Shown piece by piece: positions 1-11,869 of a stretch of DNA of 64,000 bases. The DNA lies in contig CM040741.1 of the NCBI GenBank assembly GCA_022829145.1, positions 54,990,180-55,054,179 on the forward strand, in the 5' to 3' direction. Origin of the DNA: Albula goreensis. Lineage: Eukaryota > Chordata > Actinopteri > Albuliformes > Albulidae. Both the position numbers and the translations under genes were made by a program. The notes beneath the pieces are model-generated. The model was not told the DNA's origin. It did not search any database and was given only the letters and a program-made list of their open reading frames with translations. The stretch's first letter is position 1; each line of letters starts with the position of its first letter.

Positions 1-983
1 TGTCAGCAGTGTGAGACAGAGGTGAATGGCTAGCATATGGCCATCCAGCTCAAGCCACTGGTGTTTCTGTGATCCATCATAATACAGTCCCCCAGCAAGC
101 CAGGCTCAGCCTAACCAGGGTTGCAAAAATAGGGTTATGGCAGAATGCCTTTTAACCATTTATTTGAGATAACCCAGAACAAAACAGACTCATTTTCTTT
201 GGAATTCTCTGTCTCATCGCAGCAACTTTCTCATTTGGTTTGGATTAATGCAGAAAAGTTACTTTACCAACTGACCAATGCATTTAACCTATATCCTGTT
301 TTCTCGCTAGAGCCCAATGCCTTTAACAGAGTAAATCACACCTGTTTACATGGCTGGATCACCACTGGCTTAACTCCAGAAAGCATTCAATGAGTAACCC
401 TCAGGCTTACAGCTCTAGACTTGAGCAAACAGATCATGTTTCAGAGAGCTTGCATGGATATCGATTGAATGCCTGAATCCTGGAGATTCCTTTGTACATT
501 TAAATTTATGTTCTTAAACACAAATCAGTTTGTAATTTAATGTCCTCTTTGAGACAACTACTTATTAAAAATCCAACCCTCATTCTCGCACAAAAGTTGT
601 GTTTATAGATTATCTTATTGCTGCTGCTACCCATCAATGCAGGAGAATGCAGACAAGCAACTCCTCCTTAGTCACTTCTTCCTTTTATGGTGCAGTCAAC
701 CAGTGGAGCTGGCATAGACACATAATCACAGGACGTTACATGTATGGTTTGTTCAGACTAACCATGGGTATGCAAATGACCAGAGGGGGGTCACTGATGT
801 CAGATGGTATTGCCACATTATGTGCCAATTAGATTCATTTCAGTTCAACGCAAAGTGCGTTATTGGCATGACATTGTGGCTGCTAGAAAGGGAGCCTGAG
901 AAGCATGAAGCTGGATGTTTGGGGGAGTTCTGGGCAGACTCTACCAAACAGCTGAGGGCCATCCATCCCTGTCAGAGTTTAAA
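1..983. other. Unique non-coding DNA, no gene seen
   Basis: Single-copy, AT-leaning sequence. The open frames here are at most about 80 codons, begin at arbitrary ATGs, have no splice context and match no domain I recognise. No tandem structure or mobile-element hallmark was seen. Confidence 0.6.
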
Positions 984-1038
984 GGGATGGAGGGAGGGTG
1001 GGAGGGATGGAGGGAGGGAGGGAGGGAGAGGAGGAGGG
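984..1038 (+). repeat. (GGGA)n-like purine microsatellite
   Basis: An imperfect GGGA/GGAT tract rich in GAGGGAGGG. It produces overlapping low-complexity frames on both strands, which are not genes. Confidence 0.85.
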
Positions 1039-2554
1039 TGACAGCAGAGAGAGCACAGAGGCTGAGGATGTGTCCCTCCAGACAGCAGGGCCTCCCTGTT
1101 GGTGATGGGACAGGTCTCCCTGCTCTGGGCCTGTCCTGTCTTGGCTGACACTAATCAGGGGCTTTGACTCGCCTCTCAGAGGCCACGCTGCAGTGGGACA
1201 GTGATTCATCATGCACTAGCCTTCCTGGCTTTGTGGGGAAGGGCCAAAAGCATGGAGGTGGGGGATGAATAATGCCAAAGAGAGGCACACGCTTATTGCA
1301 CATGCAAAATTACATTCACATTCAGAGAGACCCACACTGATAACCTCACACCAAAACATACGCGTACATCATACAAACACACAAAATATCCTTATCTTTA
1401 TATGTACACACACAAATAAATGTACATGTTCATACACAAACACACATGCCCACACAAGCACAGATGTATACAAGCACAATCACATGCACACATTTTTAAG
1501 TGGACAGTCATGCTATCCCATATAGAATGAGGCAAGCTGTGGGGTGGAGTCAGATGTTGTGTAGGAGGAGTTGGAAATGTTATGGGAAAGCTATCCTGTG
1601 CAGAGCTCACCTAGTTGTAATGCAGCTAATTTTTTTGGCAAGTTACAACCCTGTTCCAGAAAAGGGTAAAAGAGCATGAGATTGCAGCCATTAAATTTTC
1701 CTTGACTTCCCCTGATTAATCTGGTTTAAGGCCTCATTGCTATATGTTTTGGTCTTTTCTTTGATTTTCTGATTGACAAATGAGAGGGGCTCCCCATTGG
1801 TGGGCCGGATTCTGGTCGTCTCAAAATCATCTGCCCTACACACACTAGCAACCGTTCCACTCTGAAGACATTTAGGGGCCCGCAGTCTTCTTACAACATC
1901 TTGAGCACTCTGTTATCCGTGTGTTCCCTTGTGTTCTTTGTTCTGTGTTTCTCAATATTATGGGTGTTCCAAGTAGTTTCCCATATTATCTCTGTACAGG
2001 TAGTGTCAACAGATGCTCATAAAAATCTTCTTTTCAAGACTTCTTACATTTGGGGTAAACCGTCTATTCCACCAACCCTCCAATTCTGGACATACACCAT
2101 GGTGAATCAACAAAGATAAACTGTAAAGTAAAACGTATCGTCAAAATGCATTGCTTCTTGAAAATCTTGTTTACACAGTACAGTATTTTTCCTCCTGTAC
2201 TTAACAGCTTGTGCAATAGAGTGAGTGACCTACCAAATTAGGTTGAAAGTAAATTGAGTTTTCTAAATATAACACAATTGTATAATATAAATGTCTAACT
2301 TATGAAAACAAAAAACATGGACATTTAAGACACCATTTTGAGGTATGTAATTACCTGCCAATGGCCTTGGATTATTCACCGAATTGGCACACTTGTTAAT
2401 CAAAGAAAACAGGCTGAGAGCAGTGACTAAATTAAGCCTTCTCTATTCAATCTTACAAGCCCCCACTGGATGTTAGCGTGAACATGTGTCTTTGAGTGTG
2501 GGGTTGTGTGTTTCTGTGTGTATAGCAAATAGTGTACAGTATGAACAATAGTAC
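1039..2554. other. Non-coding stretch with a loose CA-rich patch
   Basis: From about 1300 to 1500 the sequence is a loose mixture of CACA, ACAT and ATAC words, probably a decayed microsatellite; it explains the His/Thr-rich frames there. The rest is unremarkable unique DNA with no supported gene. Confidence 0.55.
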
Positions 2555-2713
2555 ACATGAACTCTTGCAGTCACACATACACTTAGGCACATACATGTGC
2601 ACATGTTCACTTGCACATCCACGGGCTTCCGGCAGCCTCCTCCTGAGGAGAGAGAAAGAGAGATTGAGGGTCGTTGGGGGTGTTTTTTTCTGTTGCCTAC
2701 ACTTTTCATGCTG
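2555..2713 (+). repeat. Inverted repeat, left arm (about 159 bp)
   Basis: This segment is the reverse complement of 4394-4556. By eye the arms differ by five substitutions and one 4-nt length change in a G/T run, so they are about 97% identical. Landmarks shared in opposite orientation include GGGCTTCCGGCAGCC, GAGGGTCGTTGG and CTGTTGCCTACAC. The arm contains the palindrome ACATGTGCACATGT. No target-site duplication was found outside the arms and no transposase frame lies between them. It may be a recent inverted segmental duplication or two copies of an uncharacterised short mobile element. Confidence 0.85.
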
Positions 2714-4393
2714 CAAAAATGCAGCTTATGTCATATTTGGCACCCTATAGTAAATCTGTATGAAGTGCATATCTGTATGTACTGCTTTTGGATGTGTCTG
2801 TGCATGTATGTTTTGTTTCCAAGTTACACATGAAAAGGTGTAACGTCTCTCTAAATTATTAAATAGAAGTTATATTTCCTCTGTCCACATTTATATATTG
2901 TTTAATATATAGTAAAATATAGCAAGTGCTGTCAATATCGGTGGTAAAGATTTGAATCAGAAGTGCACGTAACAGTAGTCCAGTGATTTCATTCTGTTTA
3001 TGTTCTCTGAACATAAAATCTGAACAAATTTAGACAGCAACTCCCCTGGCATCATTTATTTACAATCAAAACAAATGCTCTGAAATGTGTTTTATTCTAA
3101 ATAAGTGATGCAGAGGGGAGCTAATGTTGGAATTCTCTTTTTTTAAAGACTTGACATTTAACCTTTGGTACCAGCAATCTACTTGGAAAAAGTGGCAGAA
3201 TATATGTAGTCATTTAAAAAAATAGGGCAGACTTCAGTGGAAGGGGTGGTCCATGGTCTCAATTACAAGAGCGTCAACAACGTTGTGTTTTATCATGATA
3301 TTTTTCTTACATCCAAAGTACAGCAAATGGGATAAAATATAACATGGAATTCAATCCTTCTCTATGCATATCTTGTGGTTCTTGATTAGATGAAGGTGCT
3401 TTAAATCTTTAAATGGTTCTCTGTGTTTTTACAGCCTGTGCCTACTACCAGGCCACAAGTGAGAGAGATTAGTCATAAAGAAATAATAAAGCCAAATTAA
3501 AATGAAATGAAAATGAAAAAACTTTTGGTCTGGATCATTGTTTTCCTTCAAAGTCTGGCATTAATCATGTAGTACATTAACTCTAATATTTATTAGGGTG
3601 AACAAGAGAAATCAACCAGTGCTCTCTGATAATATTATGAAGAAAGATAACAGATTGTGAAAATCCTGCAACTCTAGTAACAAAAAATGATCCAGTGGTT
3701 AGTGATCTGTCAGTCAGGTACAGAGACACCCCCAAATGAACCCTTCACCTATGCTAGACAACATTCACATGTAGACACACACACATACACATGGAAATAC
3801 AGACATTCATTGAAAAGCAATGCACGTACTTACATACATACATACATACATGCTATACAAAAATATACACATGCATACTGTATAAACAGTATACCACACA
3901 CACACACACAGAAATAAGCATCTATATACAAGCTCACATCCCCCATAACAAGAAGGAGCAATTACAGCTCTTATCTAAGGGAGAGAATAATGAGGTAACT
4001 CAGGGAGCCAGTTCTATCGTGTCACAGTAATGAGATTTGTGCTGCGCACTGCGTTTGGAGGTCGAGGACAGACACGCGCACCCCTGCGTTATCTGCTCCG
4101 TGCCACGACGCCTGACGTTCGGGGAAATTGCCTTCAAGTGCGGGACAGCAGGACGACCAAGGCGGTACCCCGCTCCCTCTCCCCCTCCCCTGCACGTTAC
4201 CCACCCTGACAGCCCCACATTGATTTATGGCTCCAATTCCCTAAAACAGACACAGCCAGCAGTCATAACAGTGTACATATTTTTTTTCGTCCTGTTTTTG
4301 GACCCCACCCCCACCCCGCCTTTCCACCACCACAAGTGATTGATTATCCTGTCTGGCCTGTCTGAGGTGTTTTTGAAATGTAATCTCTCTAAA
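2714..4393. other. Spacer between inverted-repeat arms
   Basis: About 1.7 kb of mostly AT-rich unique DNA (2750-3700), then a TACA/CA microsatellite region (3770-3912), then a GC-richer unique segment (about 4030-4200) with several CpGs, and a homeodomain/PBX-like word AAGTGATTGATTATCC near 4334. No transposase-like frame or other coding content is visible, which argues against a complete autonomous DNA transposon. Confidence 0.5.
3829..3912 (+). repeat. (TACA)n and (CA)n microsatellites
   Basis: A perfect TACA tetranucleotide run lies at about 3831-3851, and a short CA run at about 3896-3911. The frames read through them are low-complexity artefacts. Confidence 0.8.
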
Positions 4394-4556
4394 CAGCGTG
4401 AAAAGTGTAGGCAACAGAAAAAAACACACCCCCCCAACGACCCTCGATCTCTCTTTCTCTCTCCTCAGGGGGAGGCTGCCGGAAGCCCGTGGATGTGCAA
4501 GTGAACATGTGCACATGTAAGTGCCTAAGTGTGTGTGTGACTGCAAGAGTTCATGT
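4394..4556 (-). repeat. Inverted repeat, right arm (about 163 bp)
   Basis: Reverse-complement partner of 2555-2713. It is 4 nt longer because its G/T run (C/A on this strand) is expanded. Homology ends sharply on both sides. Shared peptides in minus-strand frames of the two arms are a by-product of the duplicated DNA and not evidence of a gene. Confidence 0.85.
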
Positions 4557-5394
4557 TCATCCACTTTCTATGCTGAGTCTGCAGTATAGTCTCACTAATC
4601 CAGAGACAGGTTCTCCCTGTGCAATGAAGCTTCTAAAGGCAGCTCTTCATGAGGAAATGAACCCAGGAGAAACTGTTTGGTTGGACATTGCTTTAGAGAG
4701 AATGCTTTGAGGTTATGTACACACACAAACAGTAGCACATGTACTGTATGTATATGGGAGTACGCTGCCTATGTGCATATGTATGTGTATGTATATGTGA
4801 ATTAAAAAGAATAGACACGAAAGACACAGTGGGAACATCAAGCATTCTAGACCCCCTGTGCTCTGATCGCTGTGAAATACTAAAACTACAGAATGTTAAC
4901 AGTTCAACCACATTCTAAACCTTGCCCACAGGATTTAATTTAGAATAGCCCCTGGTCCAGAAAATGTACAGCCTTGAAATTCTTAACCAGCAGAAAACTG
5001 AATAAATCCACACAAAACGTGTGGATCAAAACTAGTTTAACTGAGGTATTTATGGTGAATTACAATGAACCAGCTTGCGTCTGTCCTTATGAGGGGGTCA
5101 GCAGCTGCAGCCAAGCAAACACTCTGTGACCTCATGTTATCACAGGTGACAGATGCTGTGAGTCACATTGCAATTAATGTGAACCTTGCCTGACAAACTA
5201 CTGTTTCCATAGCAATTATACTATATCAACCCTGACATCATACATAAATAACAAACAAATAAATAAAACAAAATAAATGAAATGTTAGGTCAGCTGGATC
5301 CAGGAAACTGAAAATGTGTTTATTAGTCACTGAAACTGGGAACTATATTGTGTGTCTCCACATTGTCACTGATTAAAGCAGGAGCATGTAATGA
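4557..5394. other. Unique non-coding DNA
   Basis: AT-leaning single-copy sequence with a short loose GTATGTGTATGTATATG patch near 4775-4797. No supported gene or mobile element. Confidence 0.5.
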
Positions 5395-5650
5395 TCCAAG
5401 CCATTCTCATAACGAGCGTTCTGTGCCAGAACTGTGCTGGGTTTAGGCAGAGCCACTGCACCATTTGCATTTTTGGCACCTGCTTTCGCCAAGCTACTTT
5501 TCCACATGCTTTCCCCTAGCCAGAGCCATTAGTCACTGAATGAGTCGGGAATCGATTTAACCTGGTAAACACATCAGCAGAGTTATAACACATCGCTGCT
5601 GCTGTGGCCATCATTAGCTGTTATGGGCACGGTGGAGGCAGGAGGTGGTG
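5395..5650. promoter_or_regulatory. Possible conserved non-coding element
   Basis: A repeat-free block of balanced composition. It holds a perfect POU octamer ATTTGCAT at 5463-5470 followed by TTGGCA and GCCAA half-sites of the NFI type, plus ATCGATTTAA. All frames are interrupted. The regulatory reading is an inference from composition and motif density; conservation was not tested. Confidence 0.3.
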
Positions 5651-6043
5651 ACTACTTGGGGAAACAAGGAGGAGACTGGGAGGACATTGAGGGACAAATG
5701 TGTGGTAAAGAGTGGAGGGATGGAGCAATGGGCGAGTAAATGGCTGAGTTCTTGCTTTTTGTGTCTCTAGCCAGCAGGTGAGATGACAAATGCCTCATCT
5801 GTCCAACACAATTAATCTTTTTGAACTTTCCAGTCCCTAGTGAGGAATGGAAGGCCAAGGGAATGCTGTGAAGCTTGCAGCTCCTCAAATAATGTTCATT
5901 TAAGCATTTAAATCAGTCTCATAAATTATCCTGGCTTATGTTTTTGGGCTACTCCATTGAGATGGAAAATGTAAAATACAGATGGCCAGGTATAGAGCTG
6001 GACTTGTGCCATCAGCATTTTCACTGTTCTGTATTTACCTGAT

Positions 6044-6045
<2 letters not shown>

Positions 6046-6080
<35 letters not shown>

Positions 6081-6098
6081 TGCACACATGTGCACACA

Positions 6099-6142
<44 letters not shown>
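6046..6142 (+). repeat. Compound (TC)n-(CA)n microsatellite
   Basis: A TC run of about 16 units (6046-6078) is followed by a near-perfect CA run (6092-6142). It accounts for three overlapping open frames rich in Ser/Leu and His/Thr. Confidence 0.95.
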
Positions 6143-6144
<2 letters not shown>

Positions 6145-6299
6145 GACACAAACAAACACAAAACTCACAGTTCTCACATGTTCTCATTCATTGTGTTTCT
6201 TCTGCACATGCACACATATACGAATAAACTATCTAGGTATGTCTGTAATTCCAGGCGTGTTTGTACATGTCCTGAATATTATACATACAGCTGACAGCT

Positions 6300-6900
6300 T
6301 GAAGTACTAGAGAGACCAGGATATGAGGGAATATTGCCAGGTTTCAGCAGGGCCATTAAACATGGTTTCATTAATGCCATGCCTACAGAGATGCAGTTCC
6401 TGCAATTTTCCTGCATTTTACCAAGAAGCAGCACAGAAAATGACACTGGAGCTGAAATGCCAGCAAATTCGCTCTAGCAATTTTCTGGATTAAGACATTA
6501 TAAAATATGTTCCTTGTCAGCATTTGTGAGAACAAAGCTGCAACATTAGTGTTGATTTTTTTTCTTGTTATGCCTTGGTGCTGATTAAGATGACCAAGTG
6601 GTAGCTAAAAAGAAAAAAGCTAATGTTTGCTGGCTAAACAAATAATTTACAGTGCTGATTGTCTGTTTCTTGCTCACAAGTATGATTTAAAAATATAACA
6701 ATTATTAGTGAGCTACCTATTTGTATTCTTTTGTTAGGTAGTAGCAAGATTACATTCAGAGCTTAGATGAGGACCACTCATGAAAAAAAATAAGTAACTT
6801 TCTGAACTATCTGAAACTCACCATTAACCCACTTGCCAACTGTTGACCTAGAAGTAAAAAGAAAAACAGTTGATAATTTGCTAGCTACATTTTTATTACT
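6300..6900. other. Unique AT-rich DNA
   Basis: Single-copy sequence with no open frame of note, no tandem structure and no recognised element. Confidence 0.5.
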
Positions 6901-7500
6901 TATACAGGTCCTGGAAAGACCATTAAAAACTGTATCACTGATACTCGGCCCTCTCAGTCCTCCACATGCACGTTACACTGGGGATAATAGATACTGTTTT
7001 CCCAGGTCTCAGCTGTGCCATTACACACTGTACAACTGAAATTCTGATTCTCCAGGTCTCAGCTGTGCCATTACACACTGTACAACTGAAATTCTGATTC
7101 TCCAGGTCTCAGCTGTGCCATTACACACTGTACAACTGAAATTCTGATTCTCCAGGTCTCAGCTGTGCCATTACACACTGTACAACTGACATTCTGATTC
7201 TCCAGGTCTCAGCTGCGCCATTACATACTGTACAACTGAAATTCTGATTCTCCAGGTCTCAGCTGTGCCATTACACACTGTACAACTGACATTCTGAATC
7301 TCCAGGTCCTGACAGGGCCATTACACACTTTATTACTGACATTTTGACTTTTCAGGTACTGACAAGACTGTTACAGACTGTATAAATGACATTCTGATTT
7401 TCCAGGTCCTGACAGGACTATTACAAACTGTATCACTGCCATTCCGATTCTCCAGATTGCGCCAAGGCCATTACACACATTATCTCTACATTTATGCCTC
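6901..7500 (+). repeat. 50-bp minisatellite, about 12 units
   Basis: Units recur every 50 bp. The core units starting at 7001, 7051, 7101, 7151, 7201 and 7251 are nearly identical. Units at 7301, 7351, 7401 and 7451 and two upstream units at about 6901 and 6951 are progressively diverged, sharing mainly the CAGGTCCTG and CATTACA words. Each core unit carries the E-box CAGCTG, giving six sites at an exact 50-bp period. The pattern of homogenised centre and diverged edges is typical of tandem arrays evolving by unequal exchange. The 50-bp period is not a multiple of three, so a protein-repeat origin is unlikely. Confidence 0.93.
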
Positions 7501-7825
7501 TTCGGTTGGATTGTAGAGCGATGCAACCCTGTAATATATGAACACTCTGCAGTCTACAAATCTAGAAACCATCTACATCATACTCCAGACATTCACCCAA
7601 TTTACACAAAAGGCTTTTGTCCTGTGTGATGGAGAGGGTAGTTTTTATGAGCAGAGGCAGTTTAGCCATTTAGTCCACAACCAGCAATGCAATACTGCAA
7701 TATTGATTATATAATAAATTATAGAGGTCTTTATTAAAATGCAAAGATAAGGTTTATTATTTCCCTACAGCAGTGTTTGCCCTGTCTGTTCTATGCATAT
7801 GTCAGTGTCTGTGTGTCTGTGCATG

Positions 7826-7828
<3 letters not shown>

Positions 7829-7900
<72 letters not shown>
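7829..7900 (+). repeat. (TG)36 microsatellite
   Basis: An uninterrupted TG run of about 72 bp followed by imperfect GTGT and a short GAGA patch to about 7972. It underlies the Cys/Val-rich and His/Thr-rich frames on the two strands. Confidence 0.97.
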
Positions 7901-7901
<1 letters not shown>

Positions 7902-8039
7902 TGTGTCTTTGTGTGAATGTGTGAGTGTGTGTGTATGTGTGTGTGCATGTGTGAGAGAAAAAGAGAGAGAGAGATGGCCAGGGTTGGGGACAGTGATGAA
8001 ACCCGCAGTGCAGTGAATGTGACACCAGTTTAATCACAG

Positions 8040-8215
8040 GCCAAGTCGACGTCTTCATTCCGGAGAGAGAGAGCGTGCCTCCTATTCATTAACTGGGGCA
8101 CATAACAGATCATGGGGACTGACACAAGGGGAATAATTCCCTTCCCCGCAGTAAACGTGCTCAATCATCTGTCACCTTCCTTCTGTCATCCTAAAATCCA
8201 GCCCTGCTGAACTAC
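8040..8215. promoter_or_regulatory. Possible conserved non-coding element
   Basis: A repeat-free block with motif-like words such as CATTAACTGG, GGGGAATAATTCCC (a near palindrome) and CAATCATCTGTCA (PBX/Meis-like). No open frame spans it. The call rests on composition only. Confidence 0.25.
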
Positions 8216-8740
8216 CGAATGGGCTTGCCACGGTTTCCTCAGGCTTTCCTTGTCCCTCTCCTTGCACTCACTGATTTTACTTTGTTTTCCTGCACCAAGC
8301 CACAGTTATACCAGGGCACATTGCAGCTGCTTCTTATGGCAACAAAGACCTGACTAGGTTAACATCACTGCTGCGCGCAAGGCTACTGTTATCAGCAACC
8401 TGCACAACATAACAAACTCTGGGAACATTAAAGAAATATAAGAGGAATATTAGAAGAATATCCATGGAATTTCAGAATGGGATACCATCCAACAAAAGAG
8501 GCAAAGGCATAATAAAATGCAGAAAGACAACAGCAAGAAAGACAAGTAAACATGGAGGCAGAGGAAAGACAGCAAGCACGACCGTTAAAGAAAGCGATTC
8601 CTAGTCCCGCAAAGCAACTGTAATGAGGTGCGTTTGTCACCTTTACAGTCCAACCCTCGACATCTGCCGTCCTCTGTGGCTTGTTATATGCTATTAAAGT
8701 GACAGGATCCTTGCAGTGGCAATAAAGTTTTTTTTTTGTA

Positions 8741-8795
8741 AGGGAGCGGAGCAGAGAGGGAGAGGGAGGGAGGAAGGGAGGTAGACAGAGAGCTT
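8741..8795 (+). repeat. Poly-T run and GA/GGGA purine tract
   Basis: A run of about nine T is followed by a GAGGGAGAGGGAGGGAGG-type purine tract. It produces the Ser/Leu/Pro-rich minus-strand frames. Confidence 0.75.
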
Positions 8796-8899
8796 GGAAA
8801 GCCTCTGGTGTTCATGTATTTGGGGAGAGACAGAATGCTGTATTGTAATATTTGTATATATTTCCATTTCTTTTCCATAGATTTTAACTTCCCTATAAT

Positions 8900-10080
8900 C
8901 AACATACTTCATATATTATTACTTGCTGATAGTACTGTTGTAGCAGTAGATTTATCTTTATCAGCACTAGTATTAAAATAATTATATGCTTTTATTTACT
9001 CTGGATGAGTGAGAAGAAAGAAGGGTGGAAAGGCTAGGCTGATTTATAGCAGAACGTGAGCGACAGAAAACTGAAACATATGGAAATATCAGTTAACTGT
9101 ACATGGTATGAACCTAGAAGTGTTGAATTATTTATACCTTTTGAATTTAAAATGATATTGTGTTGCCTGATATATTTTACATGTGTTTATTCGTTAACAG
9201 GTTTGGCTAGAAAGCTATTTAAGCTCAGCTCGGAAGTCAAAGTCAGTTATAGAGTGGATCATGTTTTTTGCGATTGTCATCTACCAGTACACATACGTAC
9301 TTAAAGTGTGTGCCTGTGAGAGTTTACAGGAGATCCCTCCTCTACCTTGATCTTGTATGTGTACCTTGACCAGTCTCATGGTTGCAAAGTCCTCAGTTTG
9401 GGATGGGACGCCACTTGTCATGATCACCCCTGCAGTCCACCAGCTGAACTGCATAGTCAGTGTGGCAGAGGACTGCTCTTGTGGTGCAGATGGTGCAGAC
9501 TGATCACTGGCACCTGACTGACCGCAGCAATCACTCCTCTGTGATGAGGTGGCTGCATCTCTGACAGCTGCACCTCCTCACCAGCTGACACTATATTCAA
9601 TTCTGCATCATCTCACAGGACTCCCAAGCACTGTCAGCAGCGTCCAGTTTCATTAGATGGATGCACCTCTAGGGAGGACAGACTTCCTGTGTTAGAGATA
9701 CACAGAGGAGTCTCCCTTTAGCAGGCACAGACTGAGACCACAAAATTAATTTATTTCTACTTCATAAATTTATTTCTACAACAAAAAAATGTTTTGTTCT
9801 CCATTCATTAATGGTAGAGCACAATAAATTCAAAATACTGAATATAAATATCAAAATCATATTCAGTGGTAATGAGTACTCCTGTGTCTGACGGATAGTA
9901 TCACTGTGTAAATGGAAGGTCACAGTGTCGATGCCAATTGTTTATTTTGTATGACACTGTTAATGAAAGCCTGTTGTGCTTTTCAGTTCCTGTCATAGTC
10001 CTTCTTTGTGTCTTCACTGCCAAGATTCACAGTAGAATCACAGAGATACTCCATATATAAACTGATTGCACAGAGGTAGT
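8900..10080. other. Unique non-coding DNA, CTG/CAG-word rich around 9.4-9.7 kb
   Basis: No gene is supported. Between about 9400 and 9720 the sequence is richer in GC and in CAGCTG, GCAGATGG and CTGACTG words than its surroundings, but every frame is interrupted. It could be an old pseudogene fragment or simply unique DNA; I could not match it to a family. Confidence 0.4.
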
Positions 10081-10345
10081 TTTGGAAATATGCTGATAGG
10101 ATGGCTCTATTTAATTGGCAGGATGACGGGGGTGGAAGGCATACCCCCCCCAATCTTCTTTCCCCCTGACAGGCACTTTACAAACAAACCCAGGCTGGCA
10201 GCTTTATTGATAGGGTAATCTGAGACTGATTAATGACCCGATAATCAAGCGTAACCTGCAATAAATCACCGTCTGATCGATATGCCCCCTGAGCTATGGC
10301 TGTGGAGAGATCATTACCATGTCACAGCATATCTTCCATTAGCAC
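10080..10345. promoter_or_regulatory. Possible conserved non-coding element with homeodomain-type words
   Basis: A repeat-free block dense in AT-core motifs: CTTTATTGATAGG, CTGATTAATGACC, GATAATCAAG and CAATAAATCACC between about 10200 and 10270. This matches the general look of vertebrate developmental enhancers. It is followed by a GAGA tract at 10351-10391. No coding potential. Confidence 0.35.
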
Positions 10346-10544
10346 GCCAGAGAGGGAGAGAGAGAGAAAAGAAGATAGTGAGAGAGAGAGATCTGCCTCT
10401 AATGTGCTAGAAATTGCATTGACGAGCAGGCTCTGTTTCAGAGGTTAGGCCTATAAATGCCTCCCTCTAGCAATGATTGGGCCGATCGAAAGTTTGGGAG
10501 AAATGGCAACCAGATGTTCAGATTTGTCTAAAAGTTTGCCCATT

Positions 10545-11280
10545 CCGACAAGCGCCTATTCTGTGAACATCTCTTTTTTTCTTTGTTTGGGTCCTGAATC
10601 GTTTTAAATTAATGGTTGATCTCCATGGTGAGCGACACTACAGTTGGCTTCATTGTCCACAAATTGGAATCGGCAGCAAGAAGGATACCTGAATGTTCTT
10701 AGTGAAAAATAAAAGCTAAAGGGCCTGTCTGTTATTTTGGTAAACTGGTCAATGGGGTATTGAACCTCATTTCTCAGGTGTAATTTAAAGCAGAAAATAA
10801 TGGGAACAGAAAAAAAGGCAATCCCTGTGTTTCCATTGCAGGATTCACACCGAAATCACAGAGATAAGCAGTGTAAAAATAGTACATTTTTAAAGTGTAG
10901 GATTATGATGAGTACACTCACAGTGTTGGATTTTCTACCCTGCTGTCTTAAGTTAGTTGTCCAGTTCAGTTAGTTGTTCAGTTACTTTGTGAGTCCAAAG
11001 AAATTGTTTTGTATGATACTTTTCTGCAAATCAACATTCTCATAGCAACTTTGTGGATACAAGACAAAACTTTGAACACTTCAACAACCTCAGTGCATAC
11101 CTCTACATTTCTTGTAATAAAATGGCTCTATTTGCTTTACAAGACCTTATATTGTGCCATGCTAGAAAGTCTTACAGAGATAAATACATTTCCAAAGGCT
11201 AGTTTAGAGATGGGGGTCTCTTGTGTGATTGTGATAAAGTACGCTGACCATGTCTCATTGTCTTTGTGTCATCTGTGTGT
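10545..11280. other. Unique AT-rich DNA
   Basis: A 139-codon open frame starts at 11009. Its C-terminal part translates the pyrimidine tract that begins near 11292, and its N-terminal part has no recognisable domain. I do not regard it as a gene. Confidence 0.5.
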
Positions 11281-11291
11281 CTTCTCAAAGC

Positions 11292-11610
11292 ACTCCCTTC
11301 TGTCCTCCTCCTCCCTCCCTCTTTCCTCTTCACTTTCCCATCCCTCTTTTCTCTGTCATTTCTTAATTAGTCTCATAGGTGGTTCGTCAGTGTTGACCCC
11401 TGCCGTTTTGCCTCAGCCAACATTCTGACTTCTCTCTTTTTACTATCACATGCTCTGCATCCCTCCACCCATACTTTATATACTCCTACTGACATCCCTT
11501 CATCCACCCCACCCTTGCTCCCTCTCTCGCTCCCTCCCTCCCTCCCTCCCTCCCTCCCTCTTTCATTCATCTTTTTCCTTATTCTGCTGCCGTTTGCTCT
11601 TTCTCTCCCT
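11292..11610 (+). repeat. Pyrimidine-rich tracts with a (CCCT)n core
   Basis: Two C/T-rich stretches, about 11292-11360 and 11480-11610. The second contains a perfect CCCT run at about 11531-11560. Ser/Leu/Pro frames on the plus strand and Arg/Gly/Glu frames on the minus strand are artefacts of this composition. Confidence 0.85.
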
Positions 11611-11869
11611 CTCTCTGCAAAATTCCGCTGACGGAGACGGTAACCCACAGCCTGCACTCCAGCTGAATCACTTTCAAATGAAATAAAAATAAAAAATAAA
11701 AGTAAAAGTAAAGAACACATCCAGGGGCAGAGGGGGTCTGGGCGGTGCTAAATAAAATCTGCACACGGGGGCTGCTAGTATGAGAAATGACCAAGATGCT
11801 GCCACAGACTTTGGCAGTACATCATTTCAGTGTATTAAAATTTGCTGCTTAGACAGGGCAGAAGTTTAA

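Noticed and set aside
2555-4556. Complete DNA transposon with long terminal inverted repeats
   Set aside because: No transposase-like frame in the spacer and no matching target-site duplication outside the arms; kept only as an inverted repeat pair.
5926-6310. Overlapping Ser/Leu-rich and His/Thr-rich open frames
   Set aside because: They are translations of the TC and CA microsatellite; every frame through such arrays stays open.
6901-7500. CRISPR array
   Set aside because: The 50-bp units are contiguous with no variable spacers; it is a minisatellite.
11009-11428. 139-codon plus-strand frame
   Set aside because: No domain, and the C-terminal third translates a pyrimidine tract. No splice or promoter context.
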